NCBI GenBank assembly: GCA_015075325.1 | Contig: JABTUP010000017.1 | Span: 1 to 64,000 of the forward strand | Source of the DNA: Flavobacteriales bacterium | Lineage (GTDB): Bacteria; Bacteroidota; Bacteroidia; Flavobacteriales_E; Vicingaceae | Direction: 5' to 3' | DNA length: 64,000 bases | In this document: positions 16,233 to 24,360 of the stretch, piece after piece | Layout of the letters: the number at the start of each line of letters is the position of its first letter | Position numbering within the stretch: position 1 is the first letter of the stretch | Notes under the pieces: generated by a model | Told to the model about the DNA's origin: nothing | What the model saw: the letters and a program-made list of their open reading frames with translations, nothing else | Database searches by the model: none | Translations under genes and position numbers: made by a program

Positions 16233-17714
16233 CTATTTAAATGGGTTTGAATTTTGATTAGCTTTTGTAATTTCAAAAAAATATTTTTCAATATTTTCTT
16301 CGGTAGAACGCTCGGCAGAACCTCCAGGACGTGGAGCAGGAGCCGAAATGATGTTTAGTTTGTCATCAATAAAAATATACGTTGGAACAGTTGCAACCGA
16401 AAAATCGTCTAGCAACTTTTGATTTTTACCGATGTGTAAAAATTTCCAAGTATACGTTGGGTTTCTTTTAAGAAAATTATTCATTTTATCGATGTTGTTG
16501 TCGGTGCAAATACTCAAAAATTCGATGTCGTTACCGTATTTTTTATACAAAGTTTCCATTACTTTCATTTCCTTTTGACTAGGAATATTCCAAGTTGCCC
16601 AAAAATTGATGTACAAGTATTTTCCTTTAAACGATTGTAATGAAATCAGTTCGTTGTGTTGGTTGTATAATTTAAAATCGGGAGGAGTAGTTCCTTTATC
16701 AAGCTTTTTTTCGGTTAACAGTTGTAAAATTTCGCTAGCAATAATTTTTTGCTGAGGATAAATTGAACCATTTTTTTGCTCGTTGAGCATTGAAATAATG
16801 TTTTTTCTGGTAAAGTACTTATCGTTGGCTATACGAAGCAACCCGTAAATCCCAAAAAGTTGTTTAAACTCTTCTTGTTCTAAAAAAGGATATTTTGCTA
16901 GAGCAGTATTGTATGCTTTAAAAGATGCTTTGTCGTTAATGGCTTTAATTACATCTAGCCCGCTTACTTGCATAGTCATGTCTTTTAGCTCAGATTTAAA
17001 GAAATCTTTAAAAAAAGTCATGTATTCGGCATTGTTGTAGAGTACGGGTTTTTTATCGAGGTATTCTAAATATAAATTGGCTTTAGTGTTTTTACTGTTT
17101 TTTCCTGTTTGATTGTCGTTATAAGATACATCAATGGTTGTTTCGAGCTGAGCAATTGAATAAATAATGTGATTTTTTACAAAATCGGATTTCATGCTTT
17201 CAACTTCTTTTAGCATTTTGGTTTTAAAAGCTTTAATTTTTGGTTCAACAGAGCGGTCGCGTTTTACAAAAAGCAGGTAGTTTTCGTCAAAAAAAGCATC
17301 GTATTTTTGGTTGTATTTTTTTATTTCTTGGTTCAGTTCGTTGGGTGCTGGAAAATTGAATTTTAAAGACATCTGTTTGTCGTAAATTCTACCTTTGTTA
17401 AACTCTTCGCTATAACTAAGCGATATGTTGTAAACACTACCAGGTTCGGCAAAAAACCAGGTGGTTTTATCTTCAATTTTTAAGTAAATTTTACTTATGG
17501 ATGATAGCTCAACATCAAAACTAAAGGTTTCGTCTTTGTTAATGGTAATATAGCCCAAGTGCTTTTTGTTGTTGGTAATGTAATCGGTAAAAGTGTAAAC
17601 CGACAACTCTTGGTCGCCAAACCCTTTAGCAAACCCTTTAATAACCGTTTTTGAAGCGAAAAGAAAGTTAGCACAAAAAATCAAAACAACAATAAAGATT
17701 AATTTTCTTAGCAT
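16233..17714 (-). CDS. TlpA-like thioredoxin-fold envelope protein lacking the CxxC
   Basis: A 493-residue exported protein. The ATG at 17714 gives a good signal peptide (MLRKLIFIVVLIFCANFLFA); the longest frame would overlap coaD. The first 340 residues resemble the DUF4369-like N-terminal part of Bacteroidota TlpA proteins. The C-terminal 140 residues are a TlpA/AhpC thioredoxin fold: TPPDFKLYNQHNELISL, YINFWATWNIPSQKEM, then VPTYIFID with the cis-proline. The active site normally reads WCxPC; here it is WNIPS, so both cysteines are missing and disulfide exchange is not expected. It sits between coaD and the RsmI-like gene. Confidence 0.82.
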   Translation of the reverse strand: MLRKLIFIVVLIFCANFLFASKTVIKGFAKGFGDQELSVYTFTDYITNNKKHLGYITINKDETFSFDVELSSISKIYLKIEDKTTWFFAEPGSVYNISLSYSEEFNKGRIYDKQMSLKFNFPAPNELNQEIKKYNQKYDAFFDENYLLFVKRDRSVEPKIKAFKTKMLKEVESMKSDFVKNHIIYSIAQLETTIDVSYNDNQTGKNSKNTKANLYLEYLDKKPVLYNNAEYMTFFKDFFKSELKDMTMQVSGLDVIKAINDKASFKAYNTALAKYPFLEQEEFKQLFGIYGLLRIANDKYFTRKNIISMLNEQKNGSIYPQQKIIASEILQLLTEKKLDKGTTPPDFKLYNQHNELISLQSFKGKYLYINFWATWNIPSQKEMKVMETLYKKYGNDIEFLSICTDNNIDKMNNFLKRNPTYTWKFLHIGKNQKLLDDFSVATVPTYIFIDDKLNIISAPAPRPGGSAERSTEENIEKYFFEITKANQNSNPFK

Positions 17715-17721
17715 AACTGAT

Positions 17722-18189
17722 TTAAAACTTAAAATGGTGTTGAATAGCTTCGGGAACAAATTTACTTGCATCGCCTTTGTTAATAATAATATCACGAACA
17801 ATAGTTGAATTTATTGCCATCAACTCTGGTGAAGTGAGTAAAAAAATGGTTTCAATTTCGTTGTTGAGCATTTTATTCATCAAAGCAATGTTGCTTTCGT
17901 AGTTGTAATCTATTGGGTTTCGAAGTCCTCGTAGTAAATAATTGGCATTTATTTTTTTACAAAAATCAATGGTTAAACCTTCGTAAGCAACCACTTCAAT
18001 TGTTGGGTGATTTTTGAATGTTTCTTTTAGCCAATTCATTCGTTGTTCTAGGGTAAAGAGGTAGTTTTTAGCTGTATTGGTTCCAACGCCTACCACAATT
18101 TTATCGAAAAGAGGTAAAGCACGTAAAATAATATCTTCGTGTCCTTTGGTTATGGGGTCAAACGAACCAGGAAATAGAGCAGTTTTCAT
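17722..18189 (-). CDS. coaD: phosphopantetheine adenylyltransferase
   Basis: A 155-residue enzyme of normal family length. It makes dephospho-CoA from 4'-phosphopantetheine and ATP, the penultimate step of coenzyme A synthesis. The nucleotidyltransferase motif GSFDPITKGHEDII is at 8-21, NYLLRGLRNPIDYNYE matches the R-G-R segment that binds substrate, and NSTIVRDI is the C-terminal ISST-type motif. It is the first gene of a minus-strand cluster with the thioredoxin-fold and RsmI-like genes (8 bp gap). The whole upstream gap is a heptamer array that begins at the start codon itself, so promoter and ribosome entry must work through the repeat. Confidence 0.96.
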   Translation of the reverse strand: MKTALFPGSFDPITKGHEDIILRALPLFDKIVVGVGTNTAKNYLFTLEQRMNWLKETFKNHPTIEVVAYEGLTIDFCKKINANYLLRGLRNPIDYNYESNIALMNKMLNNEIETIFLLTSPELMAINSTIVRDIIINKGDASKFVPEAIQHHFKF

Positions 18190-18300
18190 TAGTTGTTAGT
18201 TATCAGTTTTCAGTTCACAGTCTTCAGTCTTCAGTCTTCGGTCTTCGGTCTTCGGTCTTCGGTCTTCGGTCTTCGGTCTTCGGTCTTCAAACTTCCCACA
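18189..18300. repeat. heptamer array, 16 units, filling the coaD leader
   Basis: Reading in steps of seven from 18189 gives TTAGTTG, TTAGTTA, TCAGTTT, TCAGTTC, ACAGTCT, two TCAGTCT, seven identical TCGGTCT (18238-18286), TCAAACT and TCCCACA. The register never slips. The array starts on the coaD start codon and ends 3 bp before the stop of the neighbouring outer membrane gene, so it makes up the entire intergenic region. Identical central units point to recent slippage expansion. Confidence 0.9.
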
Positions 18301-18303
18301 AAA

Positions 18304-19206
18304 CTACTTATTCTCCAACATAAATCGGTACACCAAACGAATTTTAAAAATAAGACCATCGTTAAAATCGTAGTTTAATGGTTGTTGTTTAGAACCAAAT
18401 GCAAAGGCCGAAAGTTTAAAATCTAGTTTATCATCGGCATCATAAATTCGAAAACTTCGAGCAACGGAATAACCAACCTGAGGTTCAATTAAAATGCGAT
18501 ACGAGGGGAAATTAAATTGAACATAAGCAAACAATTCGTTGGTGGTTTTGGTGATGTAATTGTTGTTAAAATCGGAAGCATAAAAACTTTTAACTATTGC
18601 ATTAAAAGCAGCACCTTTTTTAATGTTTTTAGTGAGTTCGTAGTTTAAATCGGCACTAATGGGAAGTGTAAAATTGGCTTCCAGCTTTTTATTTTTACTT
18701 TGGTAATAAAAACCAAGTAACGGAACAACAAAAGGACCAAACAATTCTTGATTAAAATAAATTCCAAGTCGATATTTAAACAATTCCGATTTTTTAATGT
18801 TGTACAATGCTATTCCTCCAAACTGAAAATGTTTTTGGCTTAATCCGTTTTGTAAATCGGAAGCAATTTTGGGTAAAAACACATAAGTTCCAGTTACCTT
18901 TTCGGAATGTTTATAGTTTAATCCAAATTTGGGGTTAATGGTGTAAAAGGTATTTCGGCTGCTCGGTTCGTTTACTAAGTTAATTTGTTCAAATAAAACC
19001 CCTGTTAAAAATGTTTTGGTTGAGTCTAAAACTATAGGCAAAGTAATATCGGTACTAAATTCTTGAAGTTGGGTTTTAATTCCTTTTAGGCTGTCGTAGC
19101 TGTTAAATGGAGTGGTGGAATAGTTGATTTTAACCAAATCGACATAGTTTTGGGCATTAGTCCAAGTGGCGGAAAACGTGATAAATATTATTAAATAAAA
19201 CCTCAT
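18304..19206 (-). CDS. outer membrane beta-barrel protein, DUF6268-like
   Basis: A 300-residue exported protein: signal peptide MRFYLIIFITFSATWTNAQ, then alternating hydrophobic/polar strands with aromatic girdles and a C-terminal IRLVYRFMLENK, typical of an outer membrane barrel. I assign it tentatively to the DUF6268 group. Its start overlaps the stop of the M15 peptidase gene as TAATG, so translation of the two is likely coupled. Function is unknown; the pairing suggests an envelope role. Confidence 0.7.
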   Translation of the reverse strand: MRFYLIIFITFSATWTNAQNYVDLVKINYSTTPFNSYDSLKGIKTQLQEFSTDITLPIVLDSTKTFLTGVLFEQINLVNEPSSRNTFYTINPKFGLNYKHSEKVTGTYVFLPKIASDLQNGLSQKHFQFGGIALYNIKKSELFKYRLGIYFNQELFGPFVVPLLGFYYQSKNKKLEANFTLPISADLNYELTKNIKKGAAFNAIVKSFYASDFNNNYITKTTNELFAYVQFNFPSYRILIEPQVGYSVARSFRIYDADDKLDFKLSAFAFGSKQQPLNYDFNDGLIFKIRLVYRFMLENK

Positions 19207-20273
19207 TATGCACCTTTAATTTGTTCAAACTTCTTTTTCCAATTTTCGGCGTTTTTGTTGTAATAATCGTCGATATGAACGCTATCTTTTTTTCTAAAAT
19301 CGCCACCCCAACGCAATTCTCCATCAGCTCTAATTAATCCAATAAATTTTGCAACAGGCTCCGGTAAAGTAGGTTTTGATAAAGCAGTAGAATTACACCA
19401 ATTTTTATAATCGTTGCCATATCTCACGTTCATGTCAATGGCGTGCCCAACCATGTGGTTCGACATTTTTGATGGGGTAACAATAGCACCAGAAACATTA
19501 GCATCAATTCGGTAACTACTTGTTACATGAATTAAAATTGCACTGTCTTTGGCGTATTGGTTTATTCGTTTGAGTGCAGCCACAAAATCGTTGTCGGCAA
19601 CCACACGTTTTCCAACAAAATTTGAGGCAGAAAAATCAACTAAAGGGTTGGAATTTTCGCTCACTATTTCGGTTAACGAATATGCTGTTTTCCAATGGTT
19701 TCCATAAAATGAAGCCAGTTTTTCAACAATAAGTTGAGCCAATTCTTTTGTTAACTTTTTACCATCAACATCAATTTTATGGTCTTTACCAAATTGAACA
19801 ACAGCTTTGGAGGTTAAATCACCATAATCGCCATCGTTTTTGTATTTATTCCATTGTAGCGTTTTTCCATAACCCAATTCGTTTAACAAGGTTTGAAGGG
19901 CTTGTATTTTAACTTTCTGTTTGGATTTGTAGCAATAAACATTTTCTATTTTATTCGAATCAACATCATCAGCTAAAATTTGTAATTCATCTAAAGTATC
20001 GTGTCGTTTTAGCATGAGTTCAGCGGTGTTTTTGTAAATAAAACTGCCATCGCCATTTAGCTTGTTTTTAGCTAAAAATAAAGCAACAGTTTGTTGTGTT
20101 AAATTGCCATAACTACCATCTGCTCCATATTTGTCAAATTGTAATTCATCAGCAAAACCTAATTCGTTTAACAAAGTTTGAAGGTTTTTGGTAGCTTTAT
20201 TTTTTGAAGATTGTTTTTCTAGCTTGGTTGTAGGAGTTTTAAAGTACTCGAGCAATTCGTGTTTTATGCACAT
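19206..20273 (-). CDS. M15-type peptidase with two peptidoglycan-binding-like repeats
   Basis: A 355-residue protein, start taken at ATG 20273. Two similar modules (LQTLLNELGF...DGSYGNLTQQTV and LQTLLNELGY...DGDYGDLTSKAV) resemble PG_binding_1 domains. The C-terminal part is an M15/VanY-like LD-type peptidase: SSYR, SNHMVGHAIDMNV (zinc ligands H and D), and VHIDDYY in place of HxH/HFD. These enzymes cut peptide bonds in peptidoglycan stems. There is no obvious signal peptide, unusual for a wall enzyme; phage-type endolysins share this build. It is followed directly by a barrel gene with overlapping stop/start. Confidence 0.78.
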   Translation of the reverse strand: MCIKHELLEYFKTPTTKLEKQSSKNKATKNLQTLLNELGFADELQFDKYGADGSYGNLTQQTVALFLAKNKLNGDGSFIYKNTAELMLKRHDTLDELQILADDVDSNKIENVYCYKSKQKVKIQALQTLLNELGYGKTLQWNKYKNDGDYGDLTSKAVVQFGKDHKIDVDGKKLTKELAQLIVEKLASFYGNHWKTAYSLTEIVSENSNPLVDFSASNFVGKRVVADNDFVAALKRINQYAKDSAILIHVTSSYRIDANVSGAIVTPSKMSNHMVGHAIDMNVRYGNDYKNWCNSTALSKPTLPEPVAKFIGLIRADGELRWGGDFRKKDSVHIDDYYNKNAENWKKKFEQIKGA

Positions 20274-20348
20274 GGTTTTGTTGTTTGGTTTTGGTAAATA
20301 TACAAAACCCCGATAAAAAATCAATTTTTATCTTAATTTTAAAGCCTC

Positions 20349-21155
20349 ATGGATGTAATTAAAATCATAGAACAATACAAGAGTTTAGCACTTGATAATG
20401 TGGTTGATTATACAAGATACAATCAACATACGTTGTCTTTCCATAGCACAGCACTTGAAGGTTCAACACTTACAAAAATTGAGACTCATCTTTTGTTAGA
20501 TGAAGGTGTTACTCCTAAAGGTAAAAAAATTGAAGAATCGTTGATGGTAAAAGACCATTTTGATGCCTTATTGTTTACTCTTAAAATGGCAGATAGAAAG
20601 GAAAAAGTTAGTATTGATTTGATAAAAAGAATTAATGCAGAGGTTTTAAAATCAACAGGTAAAATATATTTTACTGCTTTTGGCGATATAGATTCATCAA
20701 AGGGCGAATTTAGAAAAGGTAATGTTAGGGCAGGAGATAGGTATTTCCCTAATTTTGATAAAGTTCCGAAATTAATGGAAGAATATTGTTTAACACTTTG
20801 TGAGAGGATAAATACCTCTGCAAATGACGTTGTTGAGCAATTAAAAATCTCCTTTGCTGCTCATTTTAATTTGGTTTCTATTCACCCGTTTTATGATGGA
20901 AATGGAAGAACTTCGAGATTAATGATGAACTTTATTCAACAACAATTTAGATTGCCTTTGGCAATTGTTAATAAAGAAGATCGAATTGATTATGTTGAGG
21001 TTTTAGAGAAAAGTAGAAAAACCAATGAAATAAACTATTTTTATGATTTCATGTTTCAACAATACATTAACTTTTTAAAATCAGATATAGAAAAATATAT
21101 CCAACAAACTCAAAATAAAAATAATAAAGGTTCAGGAATGAACTTTCTTTGGTAA
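20349..21155 (+). CDS. Fic family protein with N-terminal inhibitory motif
   Basis: A 268-residue Fic protein. The active motif HPFYDGNGRTSR (179-190) is complete, including the catalytic His and the second Arg, so AMP transfer from ATP to target protein hydroxyls is expected. STALEG at 33-38 fits the (S/T)xxxE(G/N) inhibitory helix of class II Fic proteins, which blocks ATP gamma-phosphate binding until relieved. No separate antitoxin gene is adjacent, consistent with built-in inhibition. Gene ends inside the rmuC leader, leaving 8 bp to the rmuC ATG. The target is unknown. Confidence 0.88.
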   Translation: MDVIKIIEQYKSLALDNVVDYTRYNQHTLSFHSTALEGSTLTKIETHLLLDEGVTPKGKKIEESLMVKDHFDALLFTLKMADRKEKVSIDLIKRINAEVLKSTGKIYFTAFGDIDSSKGEFRKGNVRAGDRYFPNFDKVPKLMEEYCLTLCERINTSANDVVEQLKISFAAHFNLVSIHPFYDGNGRTSRLMMNFIQQQFRLPLAIVNKEDRIDYVEVLEKSRKTNEINYFYDFMFQQYINFLKSDIEKYIQQTQNKNNKGSGMNFLW

Positions 21156-21163
21156 CTAAATTT

Positions 21164-22504
21164 ATGGATATCACATCAATATTACTTCTGCTTCTTGGCT
21201 CAGTGCTTGGTTTTTTTATAGGGTTTTTTGTAAAAAAATCGCAACAAAATGAAGCAACTAACGATGACGAGCTAAAAACATTAGCTACAGAAAACACCAA
21301 ATTAGCAACTCGACTAGAAAATGCTGAACAGGTTTTTAAACAACAAAAAGAAAAAGAAGAAAAGTTGGTTACTCAAAACAACGAGTTGTTAACGCTTTCG
21401 GCTCAGTTGGAAACTCAAAACAGAAACTTAGAAGAAAAATTAACTGAACAAAAAGCCGAAATAGAAAAAATTCAACAACGCTTTACTCTTGAATTTCAAA
21501 ATATTGCCAATAAATTATTAAAAGAAAACTCAAGCGAATTTGCTCAGGCAAACCAAAAACGATTGGACGAAATATTAACTCCTTTAAAAGAAAACATTAA
21601 AGCTTTCGAAAAGAAAGTGGAAGATAAATACGAAACCGAACTGAAAGAACGCACCTCGTTGATGGAGCAAATAAAATCGTTGTCGGATTTAAACCAACAA
21701 ATGAGAACCGATGCTCAAAATTTAACCAAAGCACTAAAAGGCGATACCAAAACACAAGGCAATTGGGGTGAATTTATTTTGGAAAAAATACTCGAAAGCT
21801 CTGGACTTAAAAAAGGCGAACAATACGAAACACAGTTTGCAACAACAAACGATGAAGGAGCAAGAATTTATCCTGATGTGGTGATAAAATTACCCGAAGA
21901 AAAACACATTATTATTGACTCGAAAGTTTCGATTGTGGCATACACCAATTTTATGGAAGCCCAAACAGAAGAACAACAATTGGCTTGTATTAAAGCTCAC
22001 ATAGCTTCTGTTAAGTCGCACATTAATGGATTAAGCGAAAAAAATTACAGTCATGCAAAAGGTATTAATTCGCCCGATTTTGTGTTGATGTTTTTACCTT
22101 CCGAACCTTCGTTTAGCTTTACCTTGCAGTCCGACCCAAACATCTACCACTACGCTTGGGACAGAAAAATTGTGTTGGTTAGTCCAACAACCTTGTTAGC
22201 AACCTTGCGAACCATTTCATCGGTTTGGAAACAAGAAAATCAAACCAAAAACGCCATTGAAATAGCAAAACAAAGTGGAGCTTTGTACGATAAATTTGTT
22301 GGATTTTTAGAAGATTTAAACAAAATTGATAAAGGGTTAAAAAGTTCGCAATCGGCTTACGATGAAGCGGTTAAAAAACTTCAGTTTGGTAGTGGAAACT
22401 TAATAGGTAGAGTAGAAAAATTAAAAGTATTGGGAGCAAAAACTACGAAAAACTTACCCGCCAATTTTACAGAAGACGATGAAAGTCAGGAGGAGGAAAT
22501 GTAG
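21164..22504 (+). CDS. rmuC: RmuC-family DNA recombination protein
   Basis: A 446-residue protein, start at ATG 21164. A single N-terminal membrane segment (ITSILLLLLGSVLGFFIGFFV) is followed by a long coiled coil to about residue 200 (LATRLENAEQVFKQQKEKEEK and onward) and the RmuC nuclease-like domain (GNWGEFILEKILESSGL, YPDVVIKLPEEKHIIIDSKVSI, FLPSEPSF, VLVSPTTLLATLRT). The IIDSK segment matches the PD-(D/E)XK-like core of the family. RmuC limits recombination at short inverted repeats, which is notable given the number of such repeats here. Confidence 0.92.
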   Translation: MDITSILLLLLGSVLGFFIGFFVKKSQQNEATNDDELKTLATENTKLATRLENAEQVFKQQKEKEEKLVTQNNELLTLSAQLETQNRNLEEKLTEQKAEIEKIQQRFTLEFQNIANKLLKENSSEFAQANQKRLDEILTPLKENIKAFEKKVEDKYETELKERTSLMEQIKSLSDLNQQMRTDAQNLTKALKGDTKTQGNWGEFILEKILESSGLKKGEQYETQFATTNDEGARIYPDVVIKLPEEKHIIIDSKVSIVAYTNFMEAQTEEQQLACIKAHIASVKSHINGLSEKNYSHAKGINSPDFVLMFLPSEPSFSFTLQSDPNIYHYAWDRKIVLVSPTTLLATLRTISSVWKQENQTKNAIEIAKQSGALYDKFVGFLEDLNKIDKGLKSSQSAYDEAVKKLQFGSGNLIGRVEKLKVLGAKTTKNLPANFTEDDESQEEEM

Positions 22505-22515
22505 TTTTTAGATTA

Positions 22516-22993
22516 TTAACCACAAAGCACACAAAGTTTATATAACCGACAAGCACAAAGTTCTCAAAGAAAACAATATGACTGAAAACGAATTATCTAA
22601 TAAAATTATTGGCTTAGCAATTGAAGTGCATAATGCTCTTGGTCCAGGTTTGTTAGAGAGTGCTTACAAGGAATGTTTGTACTATAAAATTGGACAATCA
22701 GGACTTTTTGTTGAAAAAGAAAAACCAATGCCTTTAGTTTTTGAAGAAGTAAAATTGGAGTGCGGCTATAGAATCGATTTGCTTGTAAATAATAAATTAG
22801 TAATAGAAATTAAGAGTGTTGAAGCATTAAATGACATTCATCTTGCTCAAACATTAACCTATTTGAAATTAGGTAGTTATAAGCTGGGATTATTAATCAA
22901 TTTCAATGTGGTTCGAGTTAAAGATGGTATAAGAAGAGTGATAAATGGTACTTTGTGATTCTTTGCGATTAACTTTGAGAACTTTGTGGTTAA
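22516..22993. mobile_element. inverted-repeat element carrying a GxxExxY gene
   Basis: TTAACCACAAAG (22516-22527) is the exact reverse complement of CTTTGTGGTTAA (22982-22993). A second match inside the arms is 16 bp: CACAAAGTTCTCAAAG (22554-22569) against 22973-22988. Both arms are made of degenerate CACAAAG-type units. Between them lies only the GxxExxY gene, whose stop codon is inside the right arm. The unit is 478 bp and has no transposase. I read it as a small repeat-bounded element. Confidence 0.7.
22578..22958 (+). CDS. GxxExxY protein, PDDEXK_3-like nuclease fold
   Basis: A 126-residue protein with the family hallmark GLLESAY (24-30; G, E, Y positions conserved). A PD-(D/E)XK core is seen as D66 followed by E77-I-K79, then the HLAQTLTYLKL helix (88-98). 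All predicted catalytic residues are present, so nuclease activity is plausible but not shown for the family. It is the only gene inside the inverted-repeat element; its last codons (ACT TTG TGA) are part of the first right-arm CTTTGTGA unit, so repeat and gene are physically merged. Confidence 0.88.
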   Translation: MTENELSNKIIGLAIEVHNALGPGLLESAYKECLYYKIGQSGLFVEKEKPMPLVFEEVKLECGYRIDLLVNNKLVIEIKSVEALNDIHLAQTLTYLKLGSYKLGLLINFNVVRVKDGIRRVINGTL

Positions 22994-23009
22994 AAATAGA
23001 AAATAATAA

Positions 23010-24299
23010 ATGAAAACAAGGAATAAAGACAAGAGAATAGTGCAACAGTTAGTAGCTTTCTGCACAGTTGTTATTGTTTTTTTAACAGGCTGCTCTTCAA
23101 TCGAAAATGCAACCAACCGCAATGTGGCTGGAATTTATTTGCCAGGCATTAACCTTTTAGAACCTGATTACAAGGTTTTTCATGAAAATGATACCTTAAC
23201 AAAGTTCTATTTTAGAATAAAATCGGAAGATTTATTATACACCAAACGACGCTCCGATACTACTTTCACGGCCAATCTTCATGTTAAGTACGAATTAATG
23301 GACGATTTAGAGCAATTAATTGATAGTGCTACAGTTTACTTTAACGATTTTGGTCAAAACAACGAAAAAAAATACCTCGAAGGAATAGTAAATCTCAAAA
23401 CTAAAACAACCGAAAACTATAATTTATTGATATCGTTTTACGATGCAAACAGAGATAATTACCTAAAAAAGAAAATTTTATTGAATAGAGCAAATGTTCA
23501 TCATGCACAAAATTTTTTGGCAAAAGATACTTTGGGAAACATTATTTATAAAAACTATTTATCGGTTAACGATAAAGTTGTTTTACAACGTAGCACCAAC
23601 AATTATACTAAAGAAGGAAGTTTAAAATATTTCCACGTAAAACATCCTATTGCAAAACCTCCGTTTTCTGAAGCAGAAAAAGATGAAAACATTGTGTTAA
23701 CCCCAGACTCAGCCGTAACCTTAGTTTTTGATAGTTTAAACAACGTAGAATTTACCATAAATGCTCACGGATTATTTTTGTTTCAAACTAGCGATGTGAT
23801 AAAAGAAGGTCCAACATTCTTTTGTTTTCAAAACAATTTCCCTGAAATTAAGGATGTTGAAAACATGATTGAACCCATGCGATATATCACCACTAAAGAG
23901 GAATACACCAATTTAATGGAGGCTGAAAATAAGAAATTAGCTATGGACGAGTTCTGGCTAGAAATTGCTGGTGGAACAGAACGTGCTAGAACCTTAATTA
24001 AAGAATATTTTAATAGAGTAGAAAACGCAAATCATTATTTTACAAGCTATTTGGAAGGTTGGAAAACCGATAGGGGTTTAATTTATTTGATTTATGGACC
24101 ACCAAACGTGGTGTATAAAAACAAAGATTACGAAAATTGGATATACGGTGAAGAAAACAACATCATGTCGATGAACTTTGTTTTTTACAAATCAAAAAAC
24201 TACCTTACCAATAATGATTATGTGCTGAGCCGTTCGGCTATTTACAAAAACACTTGGTACAGAGCGGTTGACACATGGCGAAGTGGAAGAATTTTTTAA
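23010..24299 (+). CDS. GWxTD domain lipoprotein
   Basis: A 429-residue lipoprotein: N-terminal hydrophobic stretch and lipobox LTGC (lipidated Cys near residue 28). The C-terminal 130 residues form a GWxTD domain (YLEGWKTDRGLIYLIYGPPN, then YENWIYGE, ending WYRAVDTWRSGRIF). GWxTD proteins are common in Bacteroidota and thought to act at the outer membrane, but their role is not established. A strong hairpin closes the gene at 24314-24342. The upstream arm of the GxxExxY element ends 16 bp before the start. Confidence 0.82.
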   Translation: MKTRNKDKRIVQQLVAFCTVVIVFLTGCSSIENATNRNVAGIYLPGINLLEPDYKVFHENDTLTKFYFRIKSEDLLYTKRRSDTTFTANLHVKYELMDDLEQLIDSATVYFNDFGQNNEKKYLEGIVNLKTKTTENYNLLISFYDANRDNYLKKKILLNRANVHHAQNFLAKDTLGNIIYKNYLSVNDKVVLQRSTNNYTKEGSLKYFHVKHPIAKPPFSEAEKDENIVLTPDSAVTLVFDSLNNVEFTINAHGLFLFQTSDVIKEGPTFFCFQNNFPEIKDVENMIEPMRYITTKEEYTNLMEAENKKLAMDEFWLEIAGGTERARTLIKEYFNRVENANHYFTSYLEGWKTDRGLIYLIYGPPNVVYKNKDYENWIYGEENNIMSMNFVFYKSKNYLTNNDYVLSRSAIYKNTWYRAVDTWRSGRIF

Positions 24300-24313
24300 A
24301 ACAAATAATTTAT

Positions 24314-24342
24314 ACCATCAAGGTTTTTAAAACCTTGATGGT
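24314..24342 (+). terminator. hairpin after the GWxTD gene
   Basis: ACCATCAAGGTTTT (24314-24327) pairs with AAAACCTTGATGGT (24329-24342), a 12-14 bp stem whose loop is short. It lacks a long T run downstream but fills the junction before rlmB, and overlaps where the rlmB -33 region should be. Confidence 0.55.
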
Positions 24343-24348
24343 TTGTTA

Positions 24349-24356
24349 TATCTTTG
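24349..24356 (+). promoter_or_regulatory. -7 box for rlmB
   Basis: TATCTTTG matches the Bacteroidota TAnnTTTG -7 element and ends 4 bp before the rlmB ATG, which implies a near-leaderless mRNA. The -33 region would fall in the preceding hairpin. Confidence 0.5.
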
Positions 24357-24360
24357 CCGC

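Noticed and set aside
18189-18300. Possible CRISPR array or repeat protein gene in the TCGGTCT tract
   Set aside because: Units are 7 nt with no spacers and no cas genes are near. The plus-strand open frame over it (18193-18378) is a by-product of the period and has no protein-like features after the repeat.
22877-23122. Minus-strand frame across the right arm of the GxxExxY element
   Set aside because: It spans a repeat and overlaps two well-supported plus-strand genes; no family features.
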